Shown here: piece by piece, positions 1 through 8,482 of the stretch
Position numbering within the stretch: position 1 is the stretch's first letter
Layout: the number at the start of each line of letters is the position of its first letter
Assembly (NCBI GenBank): GCA_964489955.1
Contig: CAZBAV010000007.1
Coordinates: 35,364-99,363 of the forward strand
From: Leadbetterella sp964489955
GTDB taxonomy: Bacteria; Bacteroidota; Bacteroidia; Cytophagales; Spirosomataceae
Reading direction: 5' to 3'
Length of the DNA: 64,000 nucleotides
The notes under the pieces: generated by a model
The model's database searches: none
The model's input: the letters and a program-made list of their open reading frames with translations, nothing else
What the model was told of the DNA's origin: nothing
Translations under genes and position numbers: made by a program

Positions 1-471
1 AAAACTACAGGGACGATCACACCCTTCGGCTATTTTCAGGTATGCATAATGACTTGGTGTGGTAAGAAGACGCTCTCCTACCAACTCATGTTTATAATTG
101 GCCTTTAAGGTTTTAAGAAGACGCGGTAACTCGTTGGTTCCGAACCAAGAGTCTACTTGCGGAATCTCTACCTGCAACTCATCTTTATATCTATGAGATA
201 AACAGCCAGTTACAAAAACCTTGTCTACATATCCTGCTTCTTTGGCATCTACATACCTTAAGATGGTATCTATACTCTCTTGCTTGGCATTGTCTATAAA
301 TCCACAGGTATTTATGACCACAATTTGGGCATCGTCGGTTGCAGACTCATGGCTCACATCCATACCATTACCCTTTAATTGAGTAAAAAGTTGTTCTGAG
401 TCCACTAGGTTTTTGGAACAACCAAGTGTCACAATATTGATTTTTGAGTTTTTGTTGCCTTTCGTCTTCAT
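1..471 (-). CDS. rimO: Ribosomal protein uS12 methylthiotransferase RimO (partial, 3' end off window)
   Basis: RimO is a radical-SAM enzyme that adds a methylthio group to an aspartate of ribosomal protein uS12. Only the first 157 residues are here. Reading from the ATG at 471, the N-terminal domain has the three cluster cysteines C18 (in TLGCSKNLVDSE, the RimO signature rather than MiaB), C56 (NTCGF) and C90 (TGC). The radical-SAM motif begins with C151 and C155 (EGCDRPCSF), and its third cysteine falls just past the window edge. A GACCTTTG sequence at 491-498 on the minus strand is a plausible -7 element. The family is certain; the truncation is only the window boundary. Confidence 0.95.
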   Translation of the reverse strand, partial: MKTKGNKNSKINIVTLGCSKNLVDSEQLFTQLKGNGMDVSHESATDDAQIVVINTCGFIDNAKQESIDTILRYVDAKEAGYVDKVFVTGCLSHRYKDELQVEIPQVDSWFGTNELPRLLKTLKANYKHELVGERLLTTPSHYAYLKIAEGCDRPCSF

Positions 472-539
472 CCTGTGCCGTTTTGGGGTGCAAAGGTCGG
501 ACTAATTTACGAGAAAACCACTTATAGTGTGTAAATTGT

Positions 540-2558
540 CTAATACATTACAGTAAAATTTCCAGCTTTTTGAGTTACTTCGCCATTAATAAGTGTAAAA
601 CTTAACTTATAGAAGTAAACTCCGGGAGCAGCTTTAGTTTTGTTTGGTAACAGGCCATCCCATCCCTCAGTACTCTCCGCACTTTTAAATACCATTTGAC
701 CTTTGTAGGTAAAAAGCTCTAAACTAAAATCTTTTATTTTGGAAAAATCTCCCTTTGCCAGAAGCACATCATTAAGATTATCTCCATTAGGGGTAAAAAC
801 ATTGGGTAAATATACTGACGTGTTTACGGGTATACGCACTATATTAGAATAAGATACTTTACCATCTGCCGCAGTGGCTCGAACCTGGAAAGGAGCATTG
901 GCAATATAGCTCCCAAGATTAGGTGTATAGGTACTAGCCATGCCTACATCCTTCACCAAATTAGGTGTATTGGTATCTTCATTAAGATAAATGACTTCCA
1001 TTTTTACAATATCACTATCTATAAAGGGGGCAGCAATATTCCATGACACTTTACCAAAATCTTCCTCTGCGTAAATAGCTGCCATACTTTGAGATTGGTC
1101 TGAGATACTTCCACAGCGATCCACAAATGCAACCCTATAACTTTCTGGCTTTCGCACCTCATGGTGATCTGTAACAAATTGAGAAGGAGCATCCACACTA
1201 TCAACTAAAGCGTAACTTGTTCCTTCAGTATGTCTGTAAAGTAGCCATTTTTTAGTTTCTATTTCCCAACCCGTAGCAGGATTTAGGTTAACAACATTAT
1301 GTGGAGCCTCATGTGAAGCCCATAAGGCTGTGGGTGCTGGTGGTTCTTCTTTACTTCTGTCTACACAAATTTCATTAGAGTAGCTAACCCCTCGGTAATT
1401 TACAGAGCCTACCCTGCCACTTGTGGTTACTTTCACACGGTAACAGTTACGAAGAGAACAGTCTATGGTTTCGTCTGTATAGGTAATACCAGAAATTGGA
1501 GTAGAAAAAGCCATAGTACTTGAGCCTGCAGAACGCACCACCTCCATACTTGGTGTGTTTATGTTGGTCCCAATAGCCTGAGGATAACCAGACCTTGCCC
1601 ACTCATATCTCTGCCAAGACACATTAGTTTTATAAGGCGAAAAAACTGCTCCTTTTAGTGGTACCGAACACAATTCAGCACTTCTCTTCCCTATCAAACC
1701 CATACAACCTCCAATCTCTGTGGTGGGTTCTACATAAAAACAATAAGACTTATCTAAACTAGGTAGTTCAATATCATTGAGTCCCACAGCCAAACCAGAT
1801 TTATGCAACTTGCTGCTACTGTATGGAAGACCACTCTCATACATAAACAAGTTGTATGTTTTGTTATACTCTCCCTTCAGGTCAACCACAGCCCCAGTTT
1901 TCTCTATTCTTAGTTCCTTTAAAGCCGGAAAATACTCGTAGTCTCTCCCCGCCGGGTTATAACCAGGTATCTGAACCACAGCAGGAGAACCAGTACATTC
2001 TTTTGCTCCGCCTACACCTATAACCTTCACCTCGTTAATACCACCTACTCCTTCAAAGGCTTGCGTGTAAGGCAATGTAACAACTTCTGTAACCGCTTTA
2101 TTCAAATGCACTTCATATTTGTCATATGTATTTACGCCACCCTCTGGAATGTTAATTTCAATGGTGTATTTAGAATCCCCACAAAAACTATAGGAAAATA
2201 CTGCCGAGTTACTATGCCGTACTTTTACCTCTTTACAGTCTACGGTACGCTGCCCGTTTTTCTCCCCTATTTGTATTAAAGTATATACTCCCGGGCGTGT
2301 TACCGCATCATAAGTTGGTGCGGCTATACCTAGGGAAAGAAGCTCGTCATAACTCTGACCTCTATAGTCATGGTAGTAAAGTACTTTATTGGCTCCGGAA
2401 ATATCTTTTACATTCAAGGGCTCTGTATGGCAAATATCATAACTAGCCAGTTCAAATCCCCCCTTCTCGAACTCTGCACTACCGCAAATCCCCTGTGCAT
2501 AAAGTTTAGGAAAGGCCAAACAAAATATAAACAAACAATATGCTGCACGTATACCCAT
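540..2558 (-). CDS. Secreted T9SS type B (CHU_C) cargo protein
   Basis: Large extracellular protein of unknown activity. The last ~90 residues (from VYLPNVFTPNGDNLND to the C terminus VMY) are the gliding-motility-associated CHU_C domain, the type B sorting signal of the type IX secretion system. The middle looks like Ig/fibronectin-type beta repeats with scattered cysteines, and no catalytic motif was found. The ATG at 2558 is chosen because it starts directly with a signal peptide (MGIRAAYCLFIFCLAFPKLYAQ) and leaves 83 bp for divergent promoters. An in-frame ATG at 2600 would put 14 charged residues before the signal. In this family such proteins are exported to the surface or medium, often for adhesion or polymer binding; the exact role is unknown. 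Confidence 0.85.
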   Translation of the reverse strand: MGIRAAYCLFIFCLAFPKLYAQGICGSAEFEKGGFELASYDICHTEPLNVKDISGANKVLYYHDYRGQSYDELLSLGIAAPTYDAVTRPGVYTLIQIGEKNGQRTVDCKEVKVRHSNSAVFSYSFCGDSKYTIEINIPEGGVNTYDKYEVHLNKAVTEVVTLPYTQAFEGVGGINEVKVIGVGGAKECTGSPAVVQIPGYNPAGRDYEYFPALKELRIEKTGAVVDLKGEYNKTYNLFMYESGLPYSSSKLHKSGLAVGLNDIELPSLDKSYCFYVEPTTEIGGCMGLIGKRSAELCSVPLKGAVFSPYKTNVSWQRYEWARSGYPQAIGTNINTPSMEVVRSAGSSTMAFSTPISGITYTDETIDCSLRNCYRVKVTTSGRVGSVNYRGVSYSNEICVDRSKEEPPAPTALWASHEAPHNVVNLNPATGWEIETKKWLLYRHTEGTSYALVDSVDAPSQFVTDHHEVRKPESYRVAFVDRCGSISDQSQSMAAIYAEEDFGKVSWNIAAPFIDSDIVKMEVIYLNEDTNTPNLVKDVGMASTYTPNLGSYIANAPFQVRATAADGKVSYSNIVRIPVNTSVYLPNVFTPNGDNLNDVLLAKGDFSKIKDFSLELFTYKGQMVFKSAESTEGWDGLLPNKTKAAPGVYFYKLSFTLINGEVTQKAGNFTVMY

Positions 2559-2581
2559 AAAACCTACTTCTTTCCTTAACT

Positions 2582-2614
2582 TTTGTTGTAAATCCCCCAC
2601 AAACTGTAAATTTG
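2582..2614 (+). promoter_or_regulatory. Bacteroidota promoter for the membrane protein-recO unit
   Basis: TTTG at 2582-2585, a 21-nt spacer, then TAAATTTG at 2607-2614 match the Bacteroidota -33/-7 consensus (TTTG, TAnnTTTG). The ATG at 2642 follows 27 nt downstream. Confidence 0.55.
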
Positions 2615-2641
2615 GATGTAAAATAAAGCGTTATAAGCCTA

Positions 2642-3232
2642 ATGCAAAATGAAAGCCAAATAAAAAGATACGAACCTCTATTTTTTTTGTTACTACTAGG
2701 TATTTTTTCTATCAGTGTAGTAACTGGGGTTACTTTGTATCGGTTTTATAACCAAATACAGGAAGAGTTGATTTCACCTCCTAAGGTACAAGCTCATTGG
2801 GCTCTGGGCTTTTTGTTAATGGTAGCCTGGACTACCAGCTTGTGGATATCCCGAAAACTAAGTTCTAAACAGCGATATGAAGCGTCACGCACGTTTCTTA
2901 GTGCTTCCTTCGCTTTTGCATTGGGAGTGGTTTTTGTCCAGGTCTTTTTCTTACCTCGTCCTATAGAATTGCATGCGACAGAAGGCACTAACTCCGGGCT
3001 ACTTTATGTTACATTTATGTTTTATGTTTACACCCTTTTTATATTATTAGGTGTGGCAGCACACAGTGTGGCAATTGCCAAAATTTTAAAAAAAGTAAGC
3101 TACGTAGATTCTTTCATATTCCACGTTAATCCGCCCAATGTCTTACACTTAAAGCTCCTAATGGTGTATATTTTGTCGACCACAGCACTTTGGGGAGTTG
3201 TTTTATCATTTTTGTATTTTTATGCTGCATAA
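2642..3232 (+). CDS. Five-helix membrane protein, possibly a divergent cytochrome oxidase subunit III-like protein
   Basis: A 196-residue integral membrane protein with about five hydrophobic segments (near residues 13-32, 51-68, 85-104, 120-145 and 172-193). Spacing, length and a loop with conserved-looking histidines (AAHSVAIAK and NVLHLKLL) recall small heme-copper oxidase subunit III-like proteins, but there is no clear signature, so the function is left open. It starts 27 nt after a good promoter, and its 3' end overlaps the start of recO by 11 nt, so the two are probably co-transcribed. No other oxidase subunit is nearby. Confidence 0.7.
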   Translation: MQNESQIKRYEPLFFLLLLGIFSISVVTGVTLYRFYNQIQEELISPPKVQAHWALGFLLMVAWTTSLWISRKLSSKQRYEASRTFLSASFAFALGVVFVQVFFLPRPIELHATEGTNSGLLYVTFMFYVYTLFILLGVAAHSVAIAKILKKVSYVDSFIFHVNPPNVLHLKLLMVYILSTTALWGVVLSFLYFYAA

Positions 3233-3905
3233 AACCAAAGGACTTATTATGGGATTTATTCCCTACAAAGAAACCTCCATCATAGTAAAGGTTTATACGG
3301 AATCCTTTGGGGTTCAATCTTATATAGAAAACGGGGTGCGTAGTAGCAAGGGTAGGAATAAAATTGCCTTGTTCCAACCTCTAACTTTATTAGACCTGGT
3401 GGTATACCACAAAAGCCAGACCTCGCTACAGCGAATATCGGAAATACGCTGTAATGTGCCTTTTTATAATATTCCTACCGACATAAAAAAAACTACCCTC
3501 GGTATTTTTGTCTCAGAAGTTCTTAACCTTACTTTAAGGGAACACACAGAAAACCCGAGCCTTTTTGGGTTCTTATGGGATGCCCTACTTTTCTTGGAAA
3601 ACTGTAAAGACCAAGTAGAGAATTTCCATATATACTTTCTTCTGGAGTTAAGTGCCCATTTGGGTTTTGGGATAGAAGATGCCGATAAGCTGTCGGACTT
3701 TATGAAAGACTACGGGATTATAATTGCTAAGGGTAATGCAGATGTAATAAGAAAAGCCTTAAACTTAAGCTTTGGAGAGCCTCTAGATATAAGTAAACAA
3801 CAGAGAATGGATTGCCTTTACCTATTAATAGACTATTATAAATTGAATATTGAGGATTTTACAGGAGTACGTTCACTACCCGTACTTTCTGAGATATTGG
3901 ATTAG
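3222..3905 (+). CDS. recO: DNA repair protein RecO
   Basis: RecO works with RecR to load RecA on SSB-coated gaps and anneals complementary strands. The 227-residue protein starts with the OB-fold stretch typical of Bacteroidota RecO (MLHKTKGLIMGFIPYKETS, then IIVKVYTE and NGVRS), followed by the helical C-terminal domain. The Zn-finger cysteines of Gram-positive RecO are absent, as is usual here. The ATG at 3222 is chosen over 3198 because homologous proteins begin with this motif. It overlaps the end of the preceding membrane protein gene by 11 nt. Confidence 0.88.
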   Translation: MLHKTKGLIMGFIPYKETSIIVKVYTESFGVQSYIENGVRSSKGRNKIALFQPLTLLDLVVYHKSQTSLQRISEIRCNVPFYNIPTDIKKTTLGIFVSEVLNLTLREHTENPSLFGFLWDALLFLENCKDQVENFHIYFLLELSAHLGFGIEDADKLSDFMKDYGIIIAKGNADVIRKALNLSFGEPLDISKQQRMDCLYLLIDYYKLNIEDFTGVRSLPVLSEILD

Positions 3906-4064
3906 TGCTGAGTAGTTTTTTGAAGGTTGAAGTTGGAGTTCGGAGTTACTGTTTTTAGTACTACGTTAAAGACTATTATTAGGCTGGAAAATTTATCGTA
4001 TCTTCCTGATGGTCCGCAGATTACTCTGTTGATGGCAAGGCTTGCAGACCTAAACCAAAAACAA

Positions 4065-4544
4065 ATGCCAAAAATTGAACTTGTAACAGAAATAAATTCG
4101 ACACTTGAAATTTGTTTTGACCTCTCAAGAAGTATTGACTTGCACAAAATTTCTACTGCACAAACAAACGAACAAGCAATTGCAGGCAGAACAAGAGGAT
4201 TAATAAATTTACACGAAATTGTAACTTGGCAAGCGACACATTTTGGAGTTAGACAGAAACTGACTTCAAAAATTACGGCATTTGACAGACCAAACTATTT
4301 TATAAACGAACAAACAAAAGGGATTTTCAAATCGATAATCCACGAACATAACTTTGAAAAAGTTGGAGATAAAGTCATAATGAGGGACGTTTTTGAATTC
4401 CATTCTCCTTTCGGTCTTTTCGGAAAAATATTCAATAAACTTATTCTAACCACCTACTTAAAAAGACTATTAACAAAGCGAAACCAAATAATAAAAGAAT
4501 TTGCCGAGACAAAAAAATGGAAAGAAATTTTAAATGGACAATAA
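4065..4544 (+). CDS. SRPBCC (START/Bet v1-like) ligand-binding fold protein
   Basis: A 159-residue soluble protein beginning MPKIELVTEINSTLEICFDL, the usual opening of SRPBCC-family proteins in which a beta sheet wraps a long C-terminal helix around a hydrophobic pocket (AFDRPNYF, EFHSPFGLFGKIFNKL). Members are annotated as polyketide cyclase-like or cell-division-inhibitor-like, but their ligands are unknown. The ATG at 4065 is preferred to 3927 because the family sequence begins there; the 46 residues before it look unrelated. The gene is monocistronic and converges on plsY, and it is rich in lysine, asparagine and AT compared with its neighbours, a weak hint of separate ancestry. Confidence 0.75.
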   Translation: MPKIELVTEINSTLEICFDLSRSIDLHKISTAQTNEQAIAGRTRGLINLHEIVTWQATHFGVRQKLTSKITAFDRPNYFINEQTKGIFKSIIHEHNFEKVGDKVIMRDVFEFHSPFGLFGKIFNKLILTTYLKRLLTKRNQIIKEFAETKKWKEILNGQ

Positions 4545-4650
4545 TATATACAGTCCTGAATATATAAAATTGACAATTAGGTCTTTCAACTCATCTCATC
4601 CCCGCTGCTAACACCCGATTTTAGCCGTTTTTTCTTAGAGAATTGCACAT

Positions 4651-4677
4651 TTTTAGCAAAATGCATGTTTGCTAAAA
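4651..4677. terminator. Bidirectional hairpin between the SRPBCC gene and plsY
   Basis: Perfect 10-bp arms TTTTAGCAAA / TTTGCTAAAA with a 7-nt loop, abutting the plsY stop at 4679. The U-rich arm ends suit termination in both directions. Confidence 0.55.
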
Positions 4678-4678
4678 C

Positions 4679-5269
4679 CTATTCCTTCTTTTTACCTACT
4701 TTACTTTCGGTTTTATTTAGAATCCTTTTGATATTTAGCCTATGCGTGTAGACTAAAATCACACACAATGCCACGGAGAGCATTTGTAGAGATGTAGAGT
4801 TTGGATTTTCTATTATACAATAAACCGCAAAGGCAAGCGAACCTATTATCGAGCCTAAAGAAACGTATTTGGATACATATACCGTTATTACAAAAACGGC
4901 CAAACATACCAAAGCACCCACAGGGAAGACGCCTGTTATTACACCAAACGCAGAAGCTATACCTTTCCCTCCTTTAAAGCCAACGAAAGGTGAAAAAATA
5001 TGTCCTAAAATACTAAAAATACCTACTATAAAAGACTCTTCTATAGTGTAACCCATTTTATTCATGATAAATACAGGAAGGAAACCTTTCATGAAATCAA
5101 ACAAGAGAACTATAGCTCCAGCTTTTTTCCCTATCACCCGCATGGAGTTTGTAGCTCCAATATTACCACTACCGTGTTGGCGGATATCCATTCCATGAAA
5201 GAGCTTAGCATACCAATAGGCAGTAGGGATAGCACCTGCTAGAAATGCTAAAGCATAATATATAACCAT
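4679..5269 (-). CDS. plsY: Glycerol-3-phosphate acyltransferase PlsY
   Basis: Integral membrane enzyme that transfers the acyl group of acyl-phosphate to glycerol-3-phosphate, the first step of phospholipid synthesis. The 196-residue protein shows the expected conserved blocks: SGNIGATN in the first loop (around residue 37), GGKGIASAFG in the second, and about five transmembrane helices. The lysine-rich C terminus is cytoplasmic in the family. A TACTTTTG -7 element lies upstream at 5294-5301. Confidence 0.95.
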   Translation of the reverse strand: MVIYYALAFLAGAIPTAYWYAKLFHGMDIRQHGSGNIGATNSMRVIGKKAGAIVLLFDFMKGFLPVFIMNKMGYTIEESFIVGIFSILGHIFSPFVGFKGGKGIASAFGVITGVFPVGALVCLAVFVITVYVSKYVSLGSIIGSLAFAVYCIIENPNSTSLQMLSVALCVILVYTHRLNIKRILNKTESKVGKKKE

Positions 5270-5293
5270 AAAAGGGGTTCAAAAAAATTCGGA

Positions 5294-5301
5294 CAAAAGT
5301 A
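5294..5301 (-). promoter_or_regulatory. -7 element of the plsY promoter
   Basis: Minus-strand TACTTTTG, a match to TAnnTTTG, 24 nt upstream of the plsY ATG. Confidence 0.45.
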
Positions 5302-5453
5302 ACACTTAAATGCAGGAAAGTTAAAATTTTGTCCGTTAATAAAGCTACAAAAAAAGGATTGGGATCGGGCTTCATTAGGTTTCCCTATAGATATACCTGA
5401 AATCAAACAGGTTACAGAATATCTACAAAGTCTAACAAATGAAGCCCATATTT

Positions 5454-6596
5454 TTATGAACGCATAAGGTCTACCAAATTCCCATCATTTACCTCTTTTA
5501 ACCGGTCTGCTAGCTCCAGGAATTTCTGGTAAGTTATGTCCAACTCTTCTTTTGGTAGTTCAAACCCAAGCAAACCTAAGCGGTGTTTAAGAGCATGTCT
5601 TCCGCTCCTGGCAGTAAGAATAATATCCGATTTATCTACGCCCACTTCTTGAGGAGTCATGATTTCGTAGGTTTCTGAGTGCTTCAAGAATCCATCTTGG
5701 TGTATGCCCGACGAATGGGCAAAGGCGTTCCTTCCCACGATGGCTTTATTTGCCTGTACAGGCATACGCATAGTTTTAGAAACCAAATTACTTAGCGGAG
5801 CCAACATTTCGGATTTAATGTTAGTATGCAAGCTAAGGTCTTTATGCAGCTTTAAAATCATGGCTACCTCTTCTAGTGAAGTATTTCCTGCACGCTCTCC
5901 TATACCGTTAATAGTTACCTCTACCTGTCTTGCACCCGCACGTATACCTGCAATGGTATTAGCAGTAGCTAAACCCAAATCATTATGGTTATGCATAGAT
6001 AAAATGGCTTTGTCCACGTTCGGAACATTGTTCATAAGGTAGGTAATACGCTCATGCATAATATGCGGCATAAGATACCCTGTAGTATCAGGAAGGTTAA
6101 CGACAGTAGCTCCCGCCTTTATCACCTCTTCAGTAAGTCTTGCAAGAAACTCCAAATCTGCCCGGCCAGCATCTTCTGCATAAAATTCTACATCTTCTAC
6201 AAAGGTCCGTGCATATTTCACGGCTTCTACACCTCTAGCCAAGATGTCCTCACGAGTACTATTAAATTTATATTTTATATGTGTGTCTGATGCCCCAATA
6301 CCTGTGTGTATCCTGGGTCTTCTGGCATGTTTCAGTGCTTGTGCGGCAACCTCTATATCCCCCTTTACAGAGCGGGTAAGACCACATACAGTAGCATTTT
6401 CCACTGCTTTAGAAATTGCTTCTACAGATTTAAAGTCACCAGGACTAGAAACAGGAAACCCAGCCTCAATGATATCAACCCCTAATCGGTCTAGCTCTTT
6501 GGCTATCATTATCTTCTCATCGATGTTCAACTGGCACCCCGGCACCTGCTCTCCATCACGGAGGGTTGTATCAAAAACATAAATTCTTTCACTCAT
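5454..6596 (-). CDS. leuA: 2-isopropylmalate synthase, short form without regulatory domain
   Basis: Condenses acetyl-CoA with 2-oxoisovalerate in leucine synthesis. The TIM-barrel catalytic domain has TTLRDGEQVPG near residue 10, the metal-binding HNHNDLG at about residue 202, and GIGERAGNTSLEE. The linker motif SGIHQDG is present, but at 380 residues the protein stops where the ~130-residue C-terminal leucine-binding (LeuA dimer) domain would begin. Short forms are known in Bacteroidota and may escape leucine feedback; related enzymes of this shape include homocitrate and citramalate synthases, so the substrate is inferred. No other leu or ilv gene is nearby. Confidence 0.82.
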   Translation of the reverse strand: MSERIYVFDTTLRDGEQVPGCQLNIDEKIMIAKELDRLGVDIIEAGFPVSSPGDFKSVEAISKAVENATVCGLTRSVKGDIEVAAQALKHARRPRIHTGIGASDTHIKYKFNSTREDILARGVEAVKYARTFVEDVEFYAEDAGRADLEFLARLTEEVIKAGATVVNLPDTTGYLMPHIMHERITYLMNNVPNVDKAILSMHNHNDLGLATANTIAGIRAGARQVEVTINGIGERAGNTSLEEVAMILKLHKDLSLHTNIKSEMLAPLSNLVSKTMRMPVQANKAIVGRNAFAHSSGIHQDGFLKHSETYEIMTPQEVGVDKSDIILTARSGRHALKHRLGLLGFELPKEELDITYQKFLELADRLKEVNDGNLVDLMRS

Positions 6597-6648
6597 TAAT
6601 AAACCAGATTTGAATGTTAAAAGATTACTAAATATGACATCATCTTTA

Positions 6649-6656
6649 CAAAAATA
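6649..6656 (-). promoter_or_regulatory. -7 element of the leuA promoter
   Basis: Minus-strand TATTTTTG (TAnnTTTG) 52 nt upstream of the leuA ATG. Confidence 0.45.
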
Positions 6657-6773
6657 GGAATTTTCCGCCTTAGTATTGCAGACTATATACCCTAGAGTAC
6701 CATAATTAAGAATAATATTCCAAGTATGATTAAAGTATCTATAATTTTATTCTGTATCTATCGACATAATACC

Positions 6774-6781
6774 TAATTTTG
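6774..6781 (+). promoter_or_regulatory. -7 element of the pyk promoter
   Basis: TAATTTTG matches TAnnTTTG. Transcription would begin near 6788, which rules out an ATG-like start at 6786 and supports translation from 6843. Confidence 0.5.
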
Positions 6782-6842
6782 CACCTTGAAATCGGGCTTT
6801 ACACGAAAAAATCACTTTTGTGGCCTAAAAATCTCCATTGAA

Positions 6843-8297
6843 ATGAACAAAAAAACCAAAATTGTAGCAACAGTAGGACCTGCCTCAGAAAGTGAAGAGA
6901 TGCTTATTGCCCTTGCCCAAGCAGGAGTAAACGTGTTTAGGCTGAACTTCTCACACGGAACCCACGAAGACCATAAAGTAAGAATAGACCGTATCCGGAA
7001 AATAAACGCAGAACATGGATTCCATTGTGCCATCTTACAAGATTTGCAAGGTCCTAAAATACGCGTGGGCCAAATGGAAGGAGGAAATGACGGCGTTCTA
7101 CTTCAAGAAGGAAATAAGTTTGTTTTCACAAATGAGAACATTATAGGGAATGCCGATAGAGCCAGCACACCATACGATGGGATGTATAACGATGTAAAAA
7201 TCGGTGATAAAATCCTTATGGATGATGGTAAACTAGCCGTAAAGGTGGTTGGTATTGACCCAGAAAAAGGCGAAGTAATTACAGAAGTATTACACGGCGG
7301 ATTATTAAAACAAAAGAAAGGGGTAAATTTACCTAATACCAATATCTCTCAACCATCGGTAACAGACAAAGACAGAAAAGACCTTGAGTTTGGTATAGAA
7401 AACGATGTAGACTGGGTGGCACTTTCCTTTGTGCGTACAGCAGACGAGATTATTGAAATAAAGAAATATATAGAGTCTAAGGGCTCTGAAGCCAAAGTAA
7501 TAGCAAAAATGGAAAAACCAGAAGCTATTGCTAATATGAAGCAAATCATAGATGCCGCTGATGGTGTTATGGTAGCCAGGGGCGACTTGGGCGTAGAGAT
7601 GCCATCGGAAGAGGTGCCAATTATCCAAAAGCAATTGGTAAGTATGTGCCAACTGGCCGTGAAACCGGTAATAGTAGCTACACAGATGCTAGAAAGTATG
7701 ATTGACAGCCCTATGCCTACCCGTGCTGAAGTTGGTGATGTGGCTAATGCTGTATTAGACGGAGCAGATGCGGTAATGCTAAGTGCAGAAAGTGCTTCTG
7801 GTAAGTTTCCTTTATTGGCAGTAGAGACTATGGCTAAGACCATCAAACATATAGAAGAGTTCGGAGACCCTTCGGTATTGTATTTCCGTCACCATACGCG
7901 TGTAACCTTACCAGAATACGTATCAAAAGAAAAAGACAACGACAATGTGATTATGATGGGATGTCGTCTTGCTCGTGATTTAAGGGTACAGGCTATTGTA
8001 GGCATTACAAGTTCTGGCTACACTGCTATGAGGCTATCGCACCATAGACCTAAGTCTAATATTTATATTTTCACTCCAAATAACAAGCTGCTTAACCAGC
8101 TGAGTCTTTATTGGGGCGTAAACCTTATATCTTTTGATGAATTGAAAGATATGACAGAGGCTGATCTACTAGACAGTGCCAATAAATACCTGGAAGACAA
8201 AGGCTTATTAAACAAAGGGGACAAATTTATTAACATGTCTAGCTACCCGATAGGTAAAGCACACAGAACCAACGACTTAAGATTGATGACGGTTTAA
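6843..8297 (+). CDS. pyk: Pyruvate kinase
   Basis: Converts phosphoenolpyruvate and ADP to pyruvate and ATP, the last glycolytic step. From the ATG at 6843 the protein has 484 residues and begins MNKKTKIVATVGPASES. Signature features are FRLNFSHGTHEDH, the beta-barrel insertion domain, the active-site block VIAKMEKPEAI with its catalytic lysine, MVARGDLGVEM and ATQMLESMI. The C-terminal allosteric domain is complete. The start is chosen from the family N terminus and the promoter position. A terminator overlaps the stop codon. The neighbouring ppc (29952) acts on the same substrate but is not linked. Confidence 0.96.
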   Translation: MNKKTKIVATVGPASESEEMLIALAQAGVNVFRLNFSHGTHEDHKVRIDRIRKINAEHGFHCAILQDLQGPKIRVGQMEGGNDGVLLQEGNKFVFTNENIIGNADRASTPYDGMYNDVKIGDKILMDDGKLAVKVVGIDPEKGEVITEVLHGGLLKQKKGVNLPNTNISQPSVTDKDRKDLEFGIENDVDWVALSFVRTADEIIEIKKYIESKGSEAKVIAKMEKPEAIANMKQIIDAADGVMVARGDLGVEMPSEEVPIIQKQLVSMCQLAVKPVIVATQMLESMIDSPMPTRAEVGDVANAVLDGADAVMLSAESASGKFPLLAVETMAKTIKHIEEFGDPSVLYFRHHTRVTLPEYVSKEKDNDNVIMMGCRLARDLRVQAIVGITSSGYTAMRLSHHRPKSNIYIFTPNNKLLNQLSLYWGVNLISFDELKDMTEADLLDSANKYLEDKGLLNKGDKFINMSSYPIGKAHRTNDLRLMTV

Positions 8298-8314
8298 AAA
8301 CCGTCATTTTTTTT
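8286..8314 (+). terminator. Intrinsic terminator of pyk, overlapping the stop codon
   Basis: Stem ATGACGGTTT / AAACCGTCAT followed by eight T residues. The left arm encodes the last codons (Met-Thr-Val-stop) of pyk. Confidence 0.85.
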
Positions 8315-8482
8315 ATACAAACTAAAAGAATAACTGTTTTATCTACGCTAAGTTTCTAAGACAGTTATCTCCTCTTTTATCCATATTATTCCTCTCCAGC
8401 TCCCAAAAAGCAGTCTGCAGTTTAATAATTCCTTAACGTTCTCTTAACCAATAGGTTAAATTAGGTATGGATATTTGCTATT

